A stretch of 37,847 nucleotides of DNA from Candidatus Woesearchaeota archaeon (GTDB lineage Archaea > Nanobdellota > Nanobdellia > Woesearchaeales > UBA10216): the NCBI GenBank assembly GCA_016192945.1, contig JACPTE010000016.1, positions 1 through 37,847 of the forward strand. Direction: 5' to 3'. The notes below the pieces were generated by a model. That model did no database searches. It saw nothing but the letters and a program-made list of their open reading frames with translations, and was not told the origin of the DNA. Shown here piece after piece: positions 22,865 through 31,969 of this stretch. Position 1 is the first letter of the stretch. The number at the start of each line of letters is the position of its first letter. A program made the translations under genes and the position numbers.

Positions 22865-24127
22865 ATGAAAGCAATACTCATTGTCCTGGATGGGATGGCT
22901 GACAGGCCAGTGGCTGAGCTTGGGGGAAAGACTCCACTTGAGGCAGCAAGCACGCCTGCATTGGATTTCATGGCGAAGAATGGGGCTTGCGGAACCCTTG
23001 ACGTGCTTGGAGGCATTGCGCCTGAAAGCGACTCGGCAGTCCTAAGCATATTAGGATATGACCCGTACAGGTATTATACTGGCAGGGGCCCCCTAGAGGC
23101 TGTTGGAATAGGCATCAGGATGAAGCCGGGAATGCTGGCGCTAAGATGCAATTTTGCGACAACATCCAATGGAACCGAATTATTAGACCGGAGGGCTGGA
23201 AGAACCCTCACAAGCAAAGAGGCAGCAGAAATAGCCTACACAATAAACAGGAAAGTAAAACTTAAAGGCGCGAAATTCGTGTTCAAGGCGAGTGTGGCTC
23301 ACAGGGCCGTATTGCTAATCAAGGCGCCAAGCCCGCTTTCTGCAAAGATAACCAACACAGACCCTGCCTATGCTGTAGGCAAGGGGGGAGTTCCAGAGGC
23401 GCTTGCAAAATTTGAGAAACGAGTTATTGACTCAGAGCCGCTGGAGGAAACCGGGCCTGCAGGATTAAGCGCCAGGCTCCTGAATGAGTTCACAAGCCAA
23501 TGCTACAATGCATTAAGAAACCATCCTGTAAACAAAAAAAGGGCTGCAAAAGGGCTGCTGCCAGCAAACACAATAATCTCAAGGGATGCTGGAGACAAAC
23601 TCCCTGAGCTGTACGACATCTCCAAGCGCTATGGGAAAAAATTTGCAATACTTGCAGACATGCCCCTTGAGGAGGGCATAGGAAGGCTCAGCAGAATGGC
23701 AATAGTAAAGCTGCCCCTGCCCACTTTCGGAAAAGAAGACCACAAGATAAGGGTTCTCAAGACGATTGCAAGCCTTAAAAAATATGACTGCATCTACATC
23801 CACATAAAGGGGCCAGACCTTTTCGGGCATGATGGCGATTTCATGGGAAAGAAGAACTGCATAGAGGAAATAGACAAATACCTCTTTGCCCCGCTTCTGA
23901 AAAAGATTGACCTGAAAAAAACAATCATTGCAGTGACAGCAGATCACGCAACTCCATGCAGCATGAAGGGGCACTCAGGGGATGCTGTCCCATTCCTTGT
24001 TTCAGGAGGCAAAACAGATGCAGATGGAATCAGCCAATTCAGCGAGAGAAAATCAGCCTCTGGAAGGCTTGGCAATATAAAGGCAACAGAGCTCATGCCC
24101 CTTATCATGGGATATCTCAAGAAATAA
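22865..24127 (+). CDS. apgM: Archaeal cofactor-independent phosphoglycerate mutase
   Basis: The 420-aa protein belongs to the alkaline-phosphatase-like ApgM family. It shows the metal-binding start LIVLDGMADRP (Asp9), the catalytic serine region GIAPESDSAVLSILGYDP (Ser55), KGPDLFGHDGD, and TADHATPCSMKGHSGDAVPF with paired metal-binding Asp/His residues. It interconverts 3- and 2-phosphoglycerate, just before enolase, which is encoded 4.6 kb away. A TTATTAAAA box at 22825-22833 predicts a leader of about 10 nt. Confidence 0.95.
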   Translation: MKAILIVLDGMADRPVAELGGKTPLEAASTPALDFMAKNGACGTLDVLGGIAPESDSAVLSILGYDPYRYYTGRGPLEAVGIGIRMKPGMLALRCNFATTSNGTELLDRRAGRTLTSKEAAEIAYTINRKVKLKGAKFVFKASVAHRAVLLIKAPSPLSAKITNTDPAYAVGKGGVPEALAKFEKRVIDSEPLEETGPAGLSARLLNEFTSQCYNALRNHPVNKKRAAKGLLPANTIISRDAGDKLPELYDISKRYGKKFAILADMPLEEGIGRLSRMAIVKLPLPTFGKEDHKIRVLKTIASLKKYDCIYIHIKGPDLFGHDGDFMGKKNCIEEIDKYLFAPLLKKIDLKKTIIAVTADHATPCSMKGHSGDAVPFLVSGGKTDADGISQFSERKSASGRLGNIKATELMPLIMGYLKK

Positions 24128-24145
24128 GTGTTAAGTTACGGCTAC

Positions 24146-25276
24146 TTAATCCAGCCTGAACTCTTCCCTTGCAATATCCGAGGGTATTGCCATGTTAAGC
24201 CCTGCATCCCCTCCGAACCCTGTGCCGAATCCGAGAGTGATAATCCCAATTATTTTTCCGTTCTTATTCAGCAAGGGCCCTCCAGAGTTCCCTGGGTTTA
24301 CAGGGGTGTCTGTCTGAATCCAGTAATCGCCTATGTAAAGCGGGTCTGGCCCAACAAGAGTCTCATCCAGGTTCCTGTTTGTTGCAGATATTATGCCCTG
24401 CGTTGTTGTGAAGTCAAGAGACTCAGGGTTGCCTATTGCTATTACCTGCTGCCCGGCTTTCAGGCTGCCTGAGCTGCCAAGCTCAAGCACCCTGCCAGGG
24501 CTTAATGAAGTGCTCACCAATGCAAGATCATAGCTCTGGCTTTCACGGACTCTTAAAACAGGCGATGAGCTGCCATCATAGCCCCTCACTTCAGCCAGTA
24601 TTTCCCCTGCACACTGCCTGCCTAATGAAACAAGAATGAATTCACAGAAGTCATCCTTTTTCTCCAGTATTTCAGCAAGCCCCTCTGTGACATGCCTGTT
24701 TGTAAGAACAGCCCCATCTCTCGTGACAATTGAACCTGAGCCTATTGTGAAATGTGACTCAGCAGAAGACTCATCAGAAAGCCTCAGGTATCCTGCTGCC
24801 TTAAGGGATGGCTGGCCTGTCTGAATGCCTTCTGAGGAAATGTTTGCAGGAACTGTCGGGACTTTCACACCCAAAATGACAACGCCCTTGATAGACTGGC
24901 CTGCTGCCGAAGAAAAATCACCTGCCCTTGCATCAACATCAGAAATCTGGCTTTTCAGCTTTTTTGCCTGATTATTCCCGCCCTGAATCTGCCTTTCATG
25001 CCTTGACAGGCTGCTGCGCATAATAATGTCCTGCTCCTGCAACTCAGCCTCAAGCTCATTTATCCTTTTTGCATAAATAGAGCCTGATTCACCTGCATAG
25101 CCCTGAGCTGGTGAAGAGCTGGGCTGGGCTGGCTTGGATGGCTGTGCATCATGAAGCCTTTCCTTAAGCAGATTAATATCATTGCCCTGCTCAACCACCG
25201 TGAGCAGCAATGCAACTAGCAGGGCTGACAAGGCAATGGCAAAAAAAGATACAAGAAGCATACTGTCACGATTCAT
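24146..25276 (-). CDS. Membrane-anchored HtrA/DegP-like serine protease without PDZ domain
   Basis: The 376-aa protein has an N-terminal membrane helix (about 6-27), a linker and coiled-coil-like region (about 32-115) rich in Ser, Pro and Gln, and a trypsin-like domain. The triad is visible: His195 in LTNRHVTEG, Asp250 in SYDLALV and Ser331 in NPGNSGGPLL. It would cleave misfolded proteins outside the membrane. There is no PDZ domain after the protease domain, so it is shorter than DegP. The start sits 26.5 nt from a palindromic TATA box shared with the opposite strand. Confidence 0.9.
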   Translation of the reverse strand: MNRDSMLLVSFFAIALSALLVALLLTVVEQGNDINLLKERLHDAQPSKPAQPSSSPAQGYAGESGSIYAKRINELEAELQEQDIIMRSSLSRHERQIQGGNNQAKKLKSQISDVDARAGDFSSAAGQSIKGVVILGVKVPTVPANISSEGIQTGQPSLKAAGYLRLSDESSAESHFTIGSGSIVTRDGAVLTNRHVTEGLAEILEKKDDFCEFILVSLGRQCAGEILAEVRGYDGSSSPVLRVRESQSYDLALVSTSLSPGRVLELGSSGSLKAGQQVIAIGNPESLDFTTTQGIISATNRNLDETLVGPDPLYIGDYWIQTDTPVNPGNSGGPLLNKNGKIIGIITLGFGTGFGGDAGLNMAIPSDIAREEFRLD

Positions 25277-25298
25277 GCAGCTGCAAAGATGCGACCGA

Positions 25299-25306
25299 TT
25301 TATAAA
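25299..25306. promoter_or_regulatory. Symmetric two-way TATA box
   Basis: TTTATAAA reads the same on both strands. Its centre (25302.5) is 26.5 nt from the ATG of the protease gene on the reverse strand and 27.5 nt from the ATG at 25330 on the forward strand, so one box can serve two leaderless genes. Confidence 0.6.
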
Positions 25307-25329
25307 TTTATCGCTACTAACGAGTGATT

Positions 25330-25422
25330 ATGGCGGATTTTCAAAAAAGCGCTACAATGTCCCTGCTGAGTGAATTAGCTGTTATTGACGGCAGATATAG
25401 TGGATTAGAAAATGCGCTGTAG
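25330..25422 (+). pseudogene. Truncated purB-like 5' fragment (30 aa)
   Basis: A 30-aa frame starts MADFQKSATMSLLSELAVID and continues GRYSGLENAL before a TAG. This resembles the N-terminus of one adenylosuccinate lyase group (PurB), where a leucine-rich turn is followed by A(I/V)-x-P-x-DGRY. The promoter spacing is that of a working leaderless gene, but the remaining 400-plus residues are absent. Within 70 nt an AT-rich toxin-antitoxin pair begins. A deletion or insertion that removed purB is the likely history; chance similarity is possible with so few residues. Confidence 0.4.
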
Positions 25423-25493
25423 CCTACTACTTACAGTCTCTTTTTTATTTTTAATCGAAAGATTTAAATAGTATATCTCAGTTATACTAATTT

Positions 25494-26045
25494 ATGGCAA
25501 GTCCGAGCAAAGAAGAGAATATCTTGAAACTAATTTTGGAAAACAGTCCATTAAAAGAATGGCACTTTGAAGAAATAGTTAAATCTGCAAAAGTTACAAA
25601 ATCAGTCGCGAATAAATGGCTAAAAAAATATGTTTCAGAGGGATTATTGAAACATGTTAAAGAAGAAGGAAGATTTCCACATTACACTGTTGGAAGCAAC
25701 AATCCAGTTTATTACTCTCAAAAAAGAGTTTATGCTTTAGAACAACTCCATAAAAGTGGATTGATTCCTAAACTTTTATCTCTTAACACAGCTAAAACTA
25801 TAATAATTTTTGGAAGCATAATAAAAGGGGATTGGTACAAAGATTCAGATATTGATATTTTTATTTTCGGAGACATTTCAGATTTTGATAAAAAAGTTTA
25901 TGAATTAAAACTCTACAAGAATATTGAACTACATATTTTTGAGAATAAAGAAGAGATAAATGAAGTCAAAACAGGACTGATAAAAAATATACTTAATGGG
26001 TACATCTTGAAAGGACAGATACAAGATTTTGCAGGGGTAGTATAA
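25494..26045 (+). CDS. MNT-type nucleotidyltransferase antitoxin with N-terminal winged helix
   Basis: The 183-aa protein combines an N-terminal winged helix (about 8-66; WHFEEIVKSAKVTKSVANKW) with a minimal nucleotidyltransferase domain: FGSIIKGDWYKDSDIDIFIF, with Gly107-Ser108 and the metal-binding Asp119 and Asp121. In MNT-HEPN (type VII) systems this enzyme inactivates the toxin by AMP transfer. The winged helix suggests it also represses its own operon. A TTTAAA box at 25463-25468 lies about 28 nt before the ATG. Strongly AT-rich composition suggests acquisition. The HEPN gene follows directly. Confidence 0.85.
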   Translation: MASPSKEENILKLILENSPLKEWHFEEIVKSAKVTKSVANKWLKKYVSEGLLKHVKEEGRFPHYTVGSNNPVYYSQKRVYALEQLHKSGLIPKLLSLNTAKTIIIFGSIIKGDWYKDSDIDIFIFGDISDFDKKVYELKLYKNIELHIFENKEEINEVKTGLIKNILNGYILKGQIQDFAGVV

Positions 26046-26519
26046 ATGAAACTTACAATAGATAATCTCGATAAAACTTACAAGATCTGTATGAGTACAG
26101 GAAGCGTAAAAGAAAAATCCATAGATGTTGAACTTATCAAATCATTAAAAATTGTCGCTGAAAAAGGACTTGAGTTTATTAATAGCAAATCCAAAGATAT
26201 TCCAAAAGAGAGTACCGATTGGACATTCGTTTTTCGAGATCATTATGAATCGCTCCGAGGACTAATAGAAGCATATTTGCTATTTGAAGAAATTGAAGCA
26301 GACAATCATCAATGCAAAAACGCATATATTTGCTTTAAACATCCTGAGTTAGAACTAGACTGGGAATTTCTTGAAACAATCAGATTGAAAAGAAACGCAA
26401 TCAATTATAGAGGACAATTATTGAAGTATGAAGACTGGAAACTGTTAAAACTGAAATTCGAATTACATATCAAAGCATTAAGAAAAGAGATTGAGAAAAA
26501 ATTGGAAAAAGATTTATAA
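26046..26519 (+). CDS. HEPN-domain toxin-like protein, partner of the MNT protein
   Basis: The 157-aa, mostly helical protein starts right after the MNT stop codon, with no gap. Its C-terminal helix holds IRLKRNAINYRG (Arg116-Asn117), the position of the HEPN ribonuclease Rx4-6H motif, followed by a long charged helix. The usual catalytic His is absent here; Asn120/Tyr121 occupy the region, so RNase activity is uncertain. HEPN proteins beside MNT proteins act as toxins or as RNA-binding accessories. Like its neighbour it is AT-rich. Identification rests on the motif and on the gene pair. Confidence 0.7.
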   Translation: MKLTIDNLDKTYKICMSTGSVKEKSIDVELIKSLKIVAEKGLEFINSKSKDIPKESTDWTFVFRDHYESLRGLIEAYLLFEEIEADNHQCKNAYICFKHPELELDWEFLETIRLKRNAINYRGQLLKYEDWKLLKLKFELHIKALRKEIEKKLEKDL

Positions 26520-26675
26520 ATATTGGGGCTTGTAGCGTTTCTGCGGAAAGTGCTATAGATGACAAGGCCAAAAATCTGGGTTTTTCTGTGTTCACGACGA
26601 TATTATGACATTTCAGCCATTATACATTTTTCCTTCGTTGACTACTTAAGAGTCATAAAGACAAAAGCAGAAACA

Positions 26676-26681
26676 TTTAAA
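26676..26681 (+). promoter_or_regulatory. TATA-like box for hppA
   Basis: TTTAAA predicts transcription from about 26705, downstream of the ATG at 26693, so translation must begin at the ATG at 26720, which is preceded by GGGGGTG (26707-26713). Confidence 0.55.
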
Positions 26682-26719
26682 TATGATTCATTATGAATGG
26701 CTGCCAGGGGGTGTTGATT

Positions 26720-28699
26720 ATGGTTGACATGTTAATCCTTGCATTTGCAAGCGGCATCATAGGGCTCCTGTTTGCAGCTTATCTCATATTCAGCGTTCTA
26801 AGGAGGGAGCAGGGCTCCAAGGAAATGACCAGCATAGCCCACCACATACAGGAGGGTGCTGTCGCATACCTGAACAGGCAGTACAGGACTGTCGCGATAC
26901 TTGTAGTTGCAATAGCAATAGTGCTTGGGCTTGCCACAGGACTGAACACTGCAATAACCTTTGTGATAGGCGCAGTGCTGTCAGCAGTAGCAGGATACAT
27001 AGGCATGATGATATCTGTAAGGGCAAATGTAAGGACAGCCAACGCTGCAAAATCAGGCCTGAAAGAGGCATTCAAGGTAGCATTTCAGGGAGGGGCTGTA
27101 ACAGGCTTCTGCGTAGTGAGCCTGGGCCTGCTGGGTGTTGTGGCGATGTACTATTATTACAGGGACCCTTTCACGCTCATAGGATTCGGCTTTGGAGCCA
27201 GCCTGATAAGCCTATTCGCAAGGGTTGGGGGCGGGATATATACAAAAGCGGCTGACGTAGGCACAGACCTTGTAGGAAAGGTAGAGGCAGGCATACCAGA
27301 AGACGATCCCAGAAACCCCGGCGTGATAGCTGACAACGTGGGGGACAATGTGGGTGACTGCGCAGGAATGGCAGCAGACCTGTTTGAGAGCTATACTGTA
27401 ACGATAATAGCCGCGATGCTGCTGGGGATTGCCCTTTCAACAAACGGGGTCATATACCCCCTTGCACTGGGGGCTATTGCCATAATTGCTTCAATAATAG
27501 GAAGCCTCTTTGTAAGCACATCAGACAAGCAGAAAATATGGTCAGCCCTTAACAGGGGAATACTGATAAGCGCCCTGCTGTCTGCAATAGGATTTTACTT
27601 CGTGACCAGCTTTATGTGGAATGAGCTGAAATACTTCTATGCCTCACTGGTCGGAATAGCAGTAACAGTGATTATAGGCTTTGTTACAGAATACTATACT
27701 TCACACACAAGAAGCCCGACAAGGGCAATTGCAGACTCTGCAAAAACAGGGCCTGCAACAGTCATAATAATGGGCCTGGCAATAGGGCTTGAATCAACGC
27801 TCGTGCCGGTATTAGCCATATCAGCAGGAATTTTTGCAGCATTTCATTTCGCAGGAGTATACGGGATAGCAATAGCAGCAGTTGCAATGCTCTCAATGAC
27901 TGGCATAATAGTCAGCGTTGACTCATTCGGGCCAATCACAGACAACGCAGGCGGCATAGCAGAAATGGCAAAGATGCCCCACTCTGTAAGGGGAATAACA
28001 GACCCCCTTGACGCAGTAGGAAACACCACAAAGGCAGTAACCAAGGGCTTTGCAATAGGCTCGGCAGCACTCGCAGCGCTGTCATTATTCGCAGCATATG
28101 GGGAGGCTGCAAAGCTGACTTCAATAAACCTTTTTGAGCCAAGAGTTGTTGTAGGGCTGTTCATAGGCGGGCTTCTGCCATTCATATTCTCATCGCTAAC
28201 AATGAGGGCAGTGGGCAGGACAGCATTCATGATAGTTGAGGAAGTCAGGAGGCAGTTCAGGGAGATTAAGGGCCTGATGGAGGGCAAGGCCAAGGCAGAC
28301 TACGCAAGATGCGTTGACATATGCACAAAGGCAGCAATAAAAGAGCTGATACTGCCTGGAATAATTGCGATAGCAGCACCCCTGCTGGTTGGGTTTATCC
28401 TGGGCCCTGCAGCGCTTGGGGGTATGCTTGCAGGCGCAATCATAACAGGCCTCCTGCTTGCAATAACAATGACAACAGGGGGCGCTGCATGGGATAACGC
28501 CAAGAAATACATAGAGATGGGAAACCTTGGAGGCAAGGGAAGCGATGCCCACAAGGCAGCAGTTGTAGGAGACACAGTAGGCGACCCGTTCAAGGACACA
28601 AGCGGGCCTGCACTTAACCCGCTAATAAAAGTCCTGAACACTGTGGCGCTAATCTCAGCAGGGCTTATTGTGCAGTATTACCTCCTGAAGCCTGTTTAA
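26720..28699 (+). CDS. hppA: Membrane-bound proton-translocating pyrophosphatase
   Basis: The 659-aa protein with about 16 membrane helices has the family active-site blocks: [40 protein letters not shown] and [20 protein letters not shown]. It splits pyrophosphate and pumps ions outward. Lys438 in [10 protein letters not shown], where K+-dependent enzymes carry Ala, predicts the K+-independent, H+-pumping type; this follows the known family rule. The start is set by the ribosome-binding site and TATA position. With PEP synthase nearby it would save energy from pyrophosphate. Confidence 0.96.
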   Translation: MVDMLILAFASGIIGLLFAAYLIFSVLRREQGSKEMTSIAHHIQEGAVAYLNRQYRTVAILVVAIAIVLGLATGLNTAITFVIGAVLSAVAGYIGMMISVRANVRTANAAKSGLKEAFKVAFQGGAVTGFCVVSLGLLGVVAMYYYYRDPFTLIGFGFGASLISLFARVGGGIYTKAADVGTDLVGKVEAGIPEDDPRNPGVIADNVGDNVGDCAGMAADLFESYTVTIIAAMLLGIALSTNGVIYPLALGAIAIIASIIGSLFVSTSDKQKIWSALNRGILISALLSAIGFYFVTSFMWNELKYFYASLVGIAVTVIIGFVTEYYTSHTRSPTRAIADSAKTGPATVIIMGLAIGLESTLVPVLAISAGIFAAFHFAGVYGIAIAAVAMLSMTGIIVSVDSFGPITDNAGGIAEMAKMPHSVRGITDPLDAVGNTTKAVTKGFAIGSAALAALSLFAAYGEAAKLTSINLFEPRVVVGLFIGGLLPFIFSSLTMRAVGRTAFMIVEEVRRQFREIKGLMEGKAKADYARCVDICTKAAIKELILPGIIAIAAPLLVGFILGPAALGGMLAGAIITGLLLAITMTTGGAAWDNAKKYIEMGNLGGKGSDAHKAAVVGDTVGDPFKDTSGPALNPLIKVLNTVALISAGLIVQYYLLKPV

Positions 28700-28714
28700 T
28701 TCAATAAGAACAGT

Positions 28715-29977
28715 TTAGAACTTAGCCAGCTTCAAGCCATAATCCTCTTCCAGGCGCAGAAGCTGGTTATACTTGGATGTCCTCTCTCCCCTTGCAACAG
28801 AGCCAGCCTTAATCTGGCCGCAGCCCAAGCTTACAGAAAGGTCGGCGATAAAAGAATCCTCTGTCTCTCCGCTCCTATGGCTGACCATCACCCTCCACCT
28901 GCTTTTGAATGCCAGGTTTGCTGCAGAGATTGCCTCGGAGAGTGTCCCAACCTGGTTGACTTTCAGGAGAAGGCAATTAGCGCTCTTCCTTGAGACAGCT
29001 GTTCTTATGCGATTCAAGTTAGTAACAGTGAGGTCGTCAGCAACAATCTGAATGCCTGATTTTTTTTTCAACTCTGCAAAGCTGCCAAAATCCTCCTGAT
29101 CAAAAGGGTCCTCCAGAGAAACAACAGGAAATGACCTTATCAGGCCCATATAGTAATCAATCAAGTCTGACGGCTGCAATATTTTTCCGACATCATAATA
29201 GCTTCCATTGAAAAACTCTGAGGCAGCTGCATCAATGGCAAACTTTATCCTGCCCTTATAGCCTGCCTTGCCAACAGCCTGCTCCAGAAGCACCAATGCC
29301 TTCTCAGCGCTGTTGATGTCAGGGGCAAAGCCGCCCTCATCGCCTACGTTAACAGCCCCCTTTCCATAAACTGTTGAGATTATGCCCTTAAGGGTGTGAT
29401 AAGTCTCTGAAAGCATGGTGACAGCATCCTTAAAACTGGCTGCCTTCACAGGAACAAGCATGAACTCCTGAAGCCTCAAGCTGGTTCCAGCATGCCTTCC
29501 GCCGTTGATGACATTGCAGAATGGGACTGGAAGAACAAACCTGCGGTTCCTGCTTATCTTGCCTACGACCTGATGCAGAGGGGTATTGGTAGCTGCTGAT
29601 GCCGCCCTTGCAGCAGCCAGGCTCACTCCAAGAATCGCGTTTGCGCCAAGCCTTGACTTGTCAGGAGTGCCATCCAGCCCTATCATCAGGCTGTCCAGCC
29701 CATGCTGGTTCCTGCAATCCATCCCAATGACTTTCCTGGAAATAATTGAATTAACATTTGAAACTGCCTTTGACACGCCCCTGCCAAGGAATCTTTTTTC
29801 GTTGTCACGCAGCTCAAGAGCCTCGTGCTTCCCTGTTGATGCGCCGCTAGGGACAATAGCAGAGGCACAGATGGAATTCCTGCCCTTGCCGGCTACAATG
29901 ACAACTTCTACTGTAGGATTGCCGCGGCTGTCAAGAACCTCCCTTGCAGCAACTTTTGAAATCTTATAACCAGGCAT
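28715..29977 (-). CDS. eno: Enolase
   Basis: The 420-aa protein has all enolase landmarks: AREVLDSRGNPTVEVVI, PSGASTGKHEALELRD, the metal-binding DEGGFAPD, SLEDPFDQED, LLLKVNQVGTLSEAI with the catalytic Lys, and VSHRSGETEDSFIADL. It interconverts 2-phosphoglycerate and PEP, between the ApgM and PEP synthase steps also encoded here. It converges on hppA with a 15-nt gap. A TTAAAAAAC stretch (about 30000-30008 on the forward strand) fits a leaderless start. Confidence 0.97.
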   Translation of the reverse strand: MPGYKISKVAAREVLDSRGNPTVEVVIVAGKGRNSICASAIVPSGASTGKHEALELRDNEKRFLGRGVSKAVSNVNSIISRKVIGMDCRNQHGLDSLMIGLDGTPDKSRLGANAILGVSLAAARAASAATNTPLHQVVGKISRNRRFVLPVPFCNVINGGRHAGTSLRLQEFMLVPVKAASFKDAVTMLSETYHTLKGIISTVYGKGAVNVGDEGGFAPDINSAEKALVLLEQAVGKAGYKGRIKFAIDAAASEFFNGSYYDVGKILQPSDLIDYYMGLIRSFPVVSLEDPFDQEDFGSFAELKKKSGIQIVADDLTVTNLNRIRTAVSRKSANCLLLKVNQVGTLSEAISAANLAFKSRWRVMVSHRSGETEDSFIADLSVSLGCGQIKAGSVARGERTSKYNQLLRLEEDYGLKLAKF

Positions 29978-30026
29978 TAACTGAAAATGAGCTTATCAAT
30001 TAAAAAACTTTTCGCATTCAAAAACA

Positions 30027-30033
30027 TTATATA
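30027..30033 (+). promoter_or_regulatory. TATA box for the 30058 gene
   Basis: TTATATA is centred about 28 nt before the ATG at 30058, predicting a leaderless transcript. Confidence 0.5.
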
Positions 30034-30057
30034 CAAAGCAGAAATCACCCCTATAAA

Positions 30058-30543
30058 ATGACAGCAATGTTTTATGGCAATTTATCAGGCTGGATAATTG
30101 AGGTATTGCACCGTCCAATCCATCAAGGCATCAGGGATACGAGAGTAGTGTTAGCTACAAAAGAGGGCAGGGAATGGAATGATGAATATGCAAATTCAAA
30201 AAACCCTGTGCAATGGCCTGTTGAATTCAGCAGGGAAATAGGGCCTGACTCGCCATTGGCAGCAGCGCCCCCAGACAAGCTGGTGGAATACGTGGATTTC
30301 ATGATACTGCACTTCTGGGGCAATACAACTGTGCATCCTGATTCAAGAGTAAATTCCTATAACGGCGTACTTCAGTCATTGCAAAACCCTCGCCAGGCAG
30401 CTTATTTCGGCGGCAGCAGACCATGCTACATTGAATTAAGCTATAATTCAAGAGGCCTTGCAGGCGGCATAAAAGGGCTGGCCTCAAGGCTTGAGAATCT
30501 CGTGATGCAGGGGATACCCGGCTTTTCTGAAATGCCTACATAA
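30058..30543 (+). CDS. Hypothetical protein
   Basis: The 161-aa product begins MTAMFYGNLSGWIIEVLHRP. It was not assigned to a family. It has no clear membrane span or signal peptide; AAAPPDKLVEYVDFMILHFW and the C-terminal helix (GIKGLASRLENLVMQG) suggest a soluble mixed fold. The start agrees with the TATA box 28 nt upstream. Its end overlaps the convergent membrane-protein gene by 8 nt. Confidence 0.65.
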   Translation: MTAMFYGNLSGWIIEVLHRPIHQGIRDTRVVLATKEGREWNDEYANSKNPVQWPVEFSREIGPDSPLAAAPPDKLVEYVDFMILHFWGNTTVHPDSRVNSYNGVLQSLQNPRQAAYFGGSRPCYIELSYNSRGLAGGIKGLASRLENLVMQGIPGFSEMPT

Positions 30544-31180
30544 GCGGAAGCACAGCCGGGGCAAGAAGCTTGAACCAAAGCACAGTCCAGGCGGCAGTTG
30601 TAACTATGTTGACAGTTCCCATTGTCTTGAGATAGCTGTCGCCTGAGAAAATCCTGATTGGCTCAGAAATCATGAACTGGGTTGCAATGCTGATGAAGCC
30701 GAGCCAGAAGAGAGGCACACCCATGCTGCTGAAGAAAGCTACAACAAATGCAGAAACAGGCAGCGAGATAATCCAGAAAAAGCTTGAAGGGTCTATAAGC
30801 TGCGGAATCACCTCTGCGGCAATGGACGACACAAAGCCAACCAGCGCGCCCACCATCGGGCCGTAAGCAACCGTAGTCAGGACTGTTGCAAAAGTCACCA
30901 GCTCAAAGCCAAGCGTGAACTTGACGTACTTCTTGTAATAAGTGGAGAATGAAGCCACCAAGATAAGGACGATAATCATCACAGAGTTCTTGATGGCAAC
31001 CCCCCTGATGTAGCCAAACAGAATAAGGCAGAAGCCCAGGATGAAAATCCACTTGTGCTTAAGAAAGTAAACCAGGGCCTTATTCGGGATGCCTGCAACC
31101 AGCTGCCTGCCCCTGGCAAGGCCGCTGTTCAAAAAAGGCCTGTTCACACCAGGATTCTTATCAGAGTGCTTAGACTGCAT
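30536..31180 (-). CDS. Multi-pass membrane protein
   Basis: The 214-aa protein has a polar N-terminus (about 1-35) and six or so hydrophobic helices, with YGPMVGALVGFVSSIAAEVI resembling the small-residue helices of ECF-type substrate-binding (S) components. That resemblance is only general; no substrate motif was seen. It lies six bases after the PAC2 stop and ends the long translation operon, where its presence is unexpected. Confidence 0.65.
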   Translation of the reverse strand: MQSKHSDKNPGVNRPFLNSGLARGRQLVAGIPNKALVYFLKHKWIFILGFCLILFGYIRGVAIKNSVMIIVLILVASFSTYYKKYVKFTLGFELVTFATVLTTVAYGPMVGALVGFVSSIAAEVIPQLIDPSSFFWIISLPVSAFVVAFFSSMGVPLFWLGFISIATQFMISEPIRIFSGDSYLKTMGTVNIVTTAAWTVLWFKLLAPAVLPLM

Positions 31181-31186
31181 ATTCGT

Positions 31187-31969
31187 TTATCCGATGTAGC
31201 TCATATCATTCCCCATCTTGCCCTGAAGAGTCCTCAAGGCGGCAGATGAAATCCTGCCCTTCCTCTCCCCTATCTCTGCCTCAATATCCCGCACTTCCTT
31301 ATCAAGGGCTGCAAGGTCTATTCCCATTGACAGCTTCTTATCCAATACCCTGACCATCTCACGGGCACCCCTGATTCCGAGATACATCGGCCTCGCATAA
31401 GTCTCTGCGAGAAGGCTCACAGCCTCTATATTCCTCCTCTGGGCCAGCCCGAGAAGAATCCCGGAAACCCCGATTATGGGGCCTACAATCCCGAATAGGC
31501 TTGAATTAACATTAGTGCCAGAGCAATACCTCCTGACAATTTCCCTTGAATTACCAGTGCAATACAGCTTGGGCTTCTTTGGAATATGCGGAAGCCCTAT
31601 CCCGCCTAAAGTGATGACTTCCCGCCCATTGAACTGAGACAGGATATCCAAGACAGTGTCGCAAAAATCGTAGCAGGACACCTCATCAATCGGCTGGACA
31701 TCCCCTGCAAGGAAAAGCATGTCTAATTTTCCCTTCTTATGATAAATGCTTATTCCCGGAAGCTCAACCAGGTTGTTCTCATTCACAAACACTGAATGGG
31801 GGAGCGAATAGGAAAACAGGTCATAAAGCTTCTCAGCCTTGAGCTCTTCAACAATGAAATCAACAGCAACCTTCCCAACATTGCCGATTCCCGGAAGCCC
31901 TTCCATGAGGACAGGGCTCTTAATTGATGGAAGCCTCTTCGGAACCTGAGTGACAACCCACCTGCTCAT
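31187..31969 (-). CDS. PAC2-family protein (proteasome assembly chaperone-like)
   Basis: The 260-aa protein shows the PAC2 core: PVLMEGLPGIGNVGKVAVDF, LDMLFLAGDVQP, VITLGGIGLPHIPKKPKLYC and GPIIGVSGILLGLAQRRNIE, then a charged C-terminal helix. Relatives act in proteasome assembly in eukaryotes; the archaeal role is not firmly known. Its ATG overlaps the Nop10 stop (ATGA) with AGGAGGG upstream, so it is coupled to the translation genes, as in many archaea. Confidence 0.88.
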   Translation of the reverse strand: MSRWVVTQVPKRLPSIKSPVLMEGLPGIGNVGKVAVDFIVEELKAEKLYDLFSYSLPHSVFVNENNLVELPGISIYHKKGKLDMLFLAGDVQPIDEVSCYDFCDTVLDILSQFNGREVITLGGIGLPHIPKKPKLYCTGNSREIVRRYCSGTNVNSSLFGIVGPIIGVSGILLGLAQRRNIEAVSLLAETYARPMYLGIRGAREMVRVLDKKLSMGIDLAALDKEVRDIEAEIGERKGRISSAALRTLQGKMGNDMSYIG

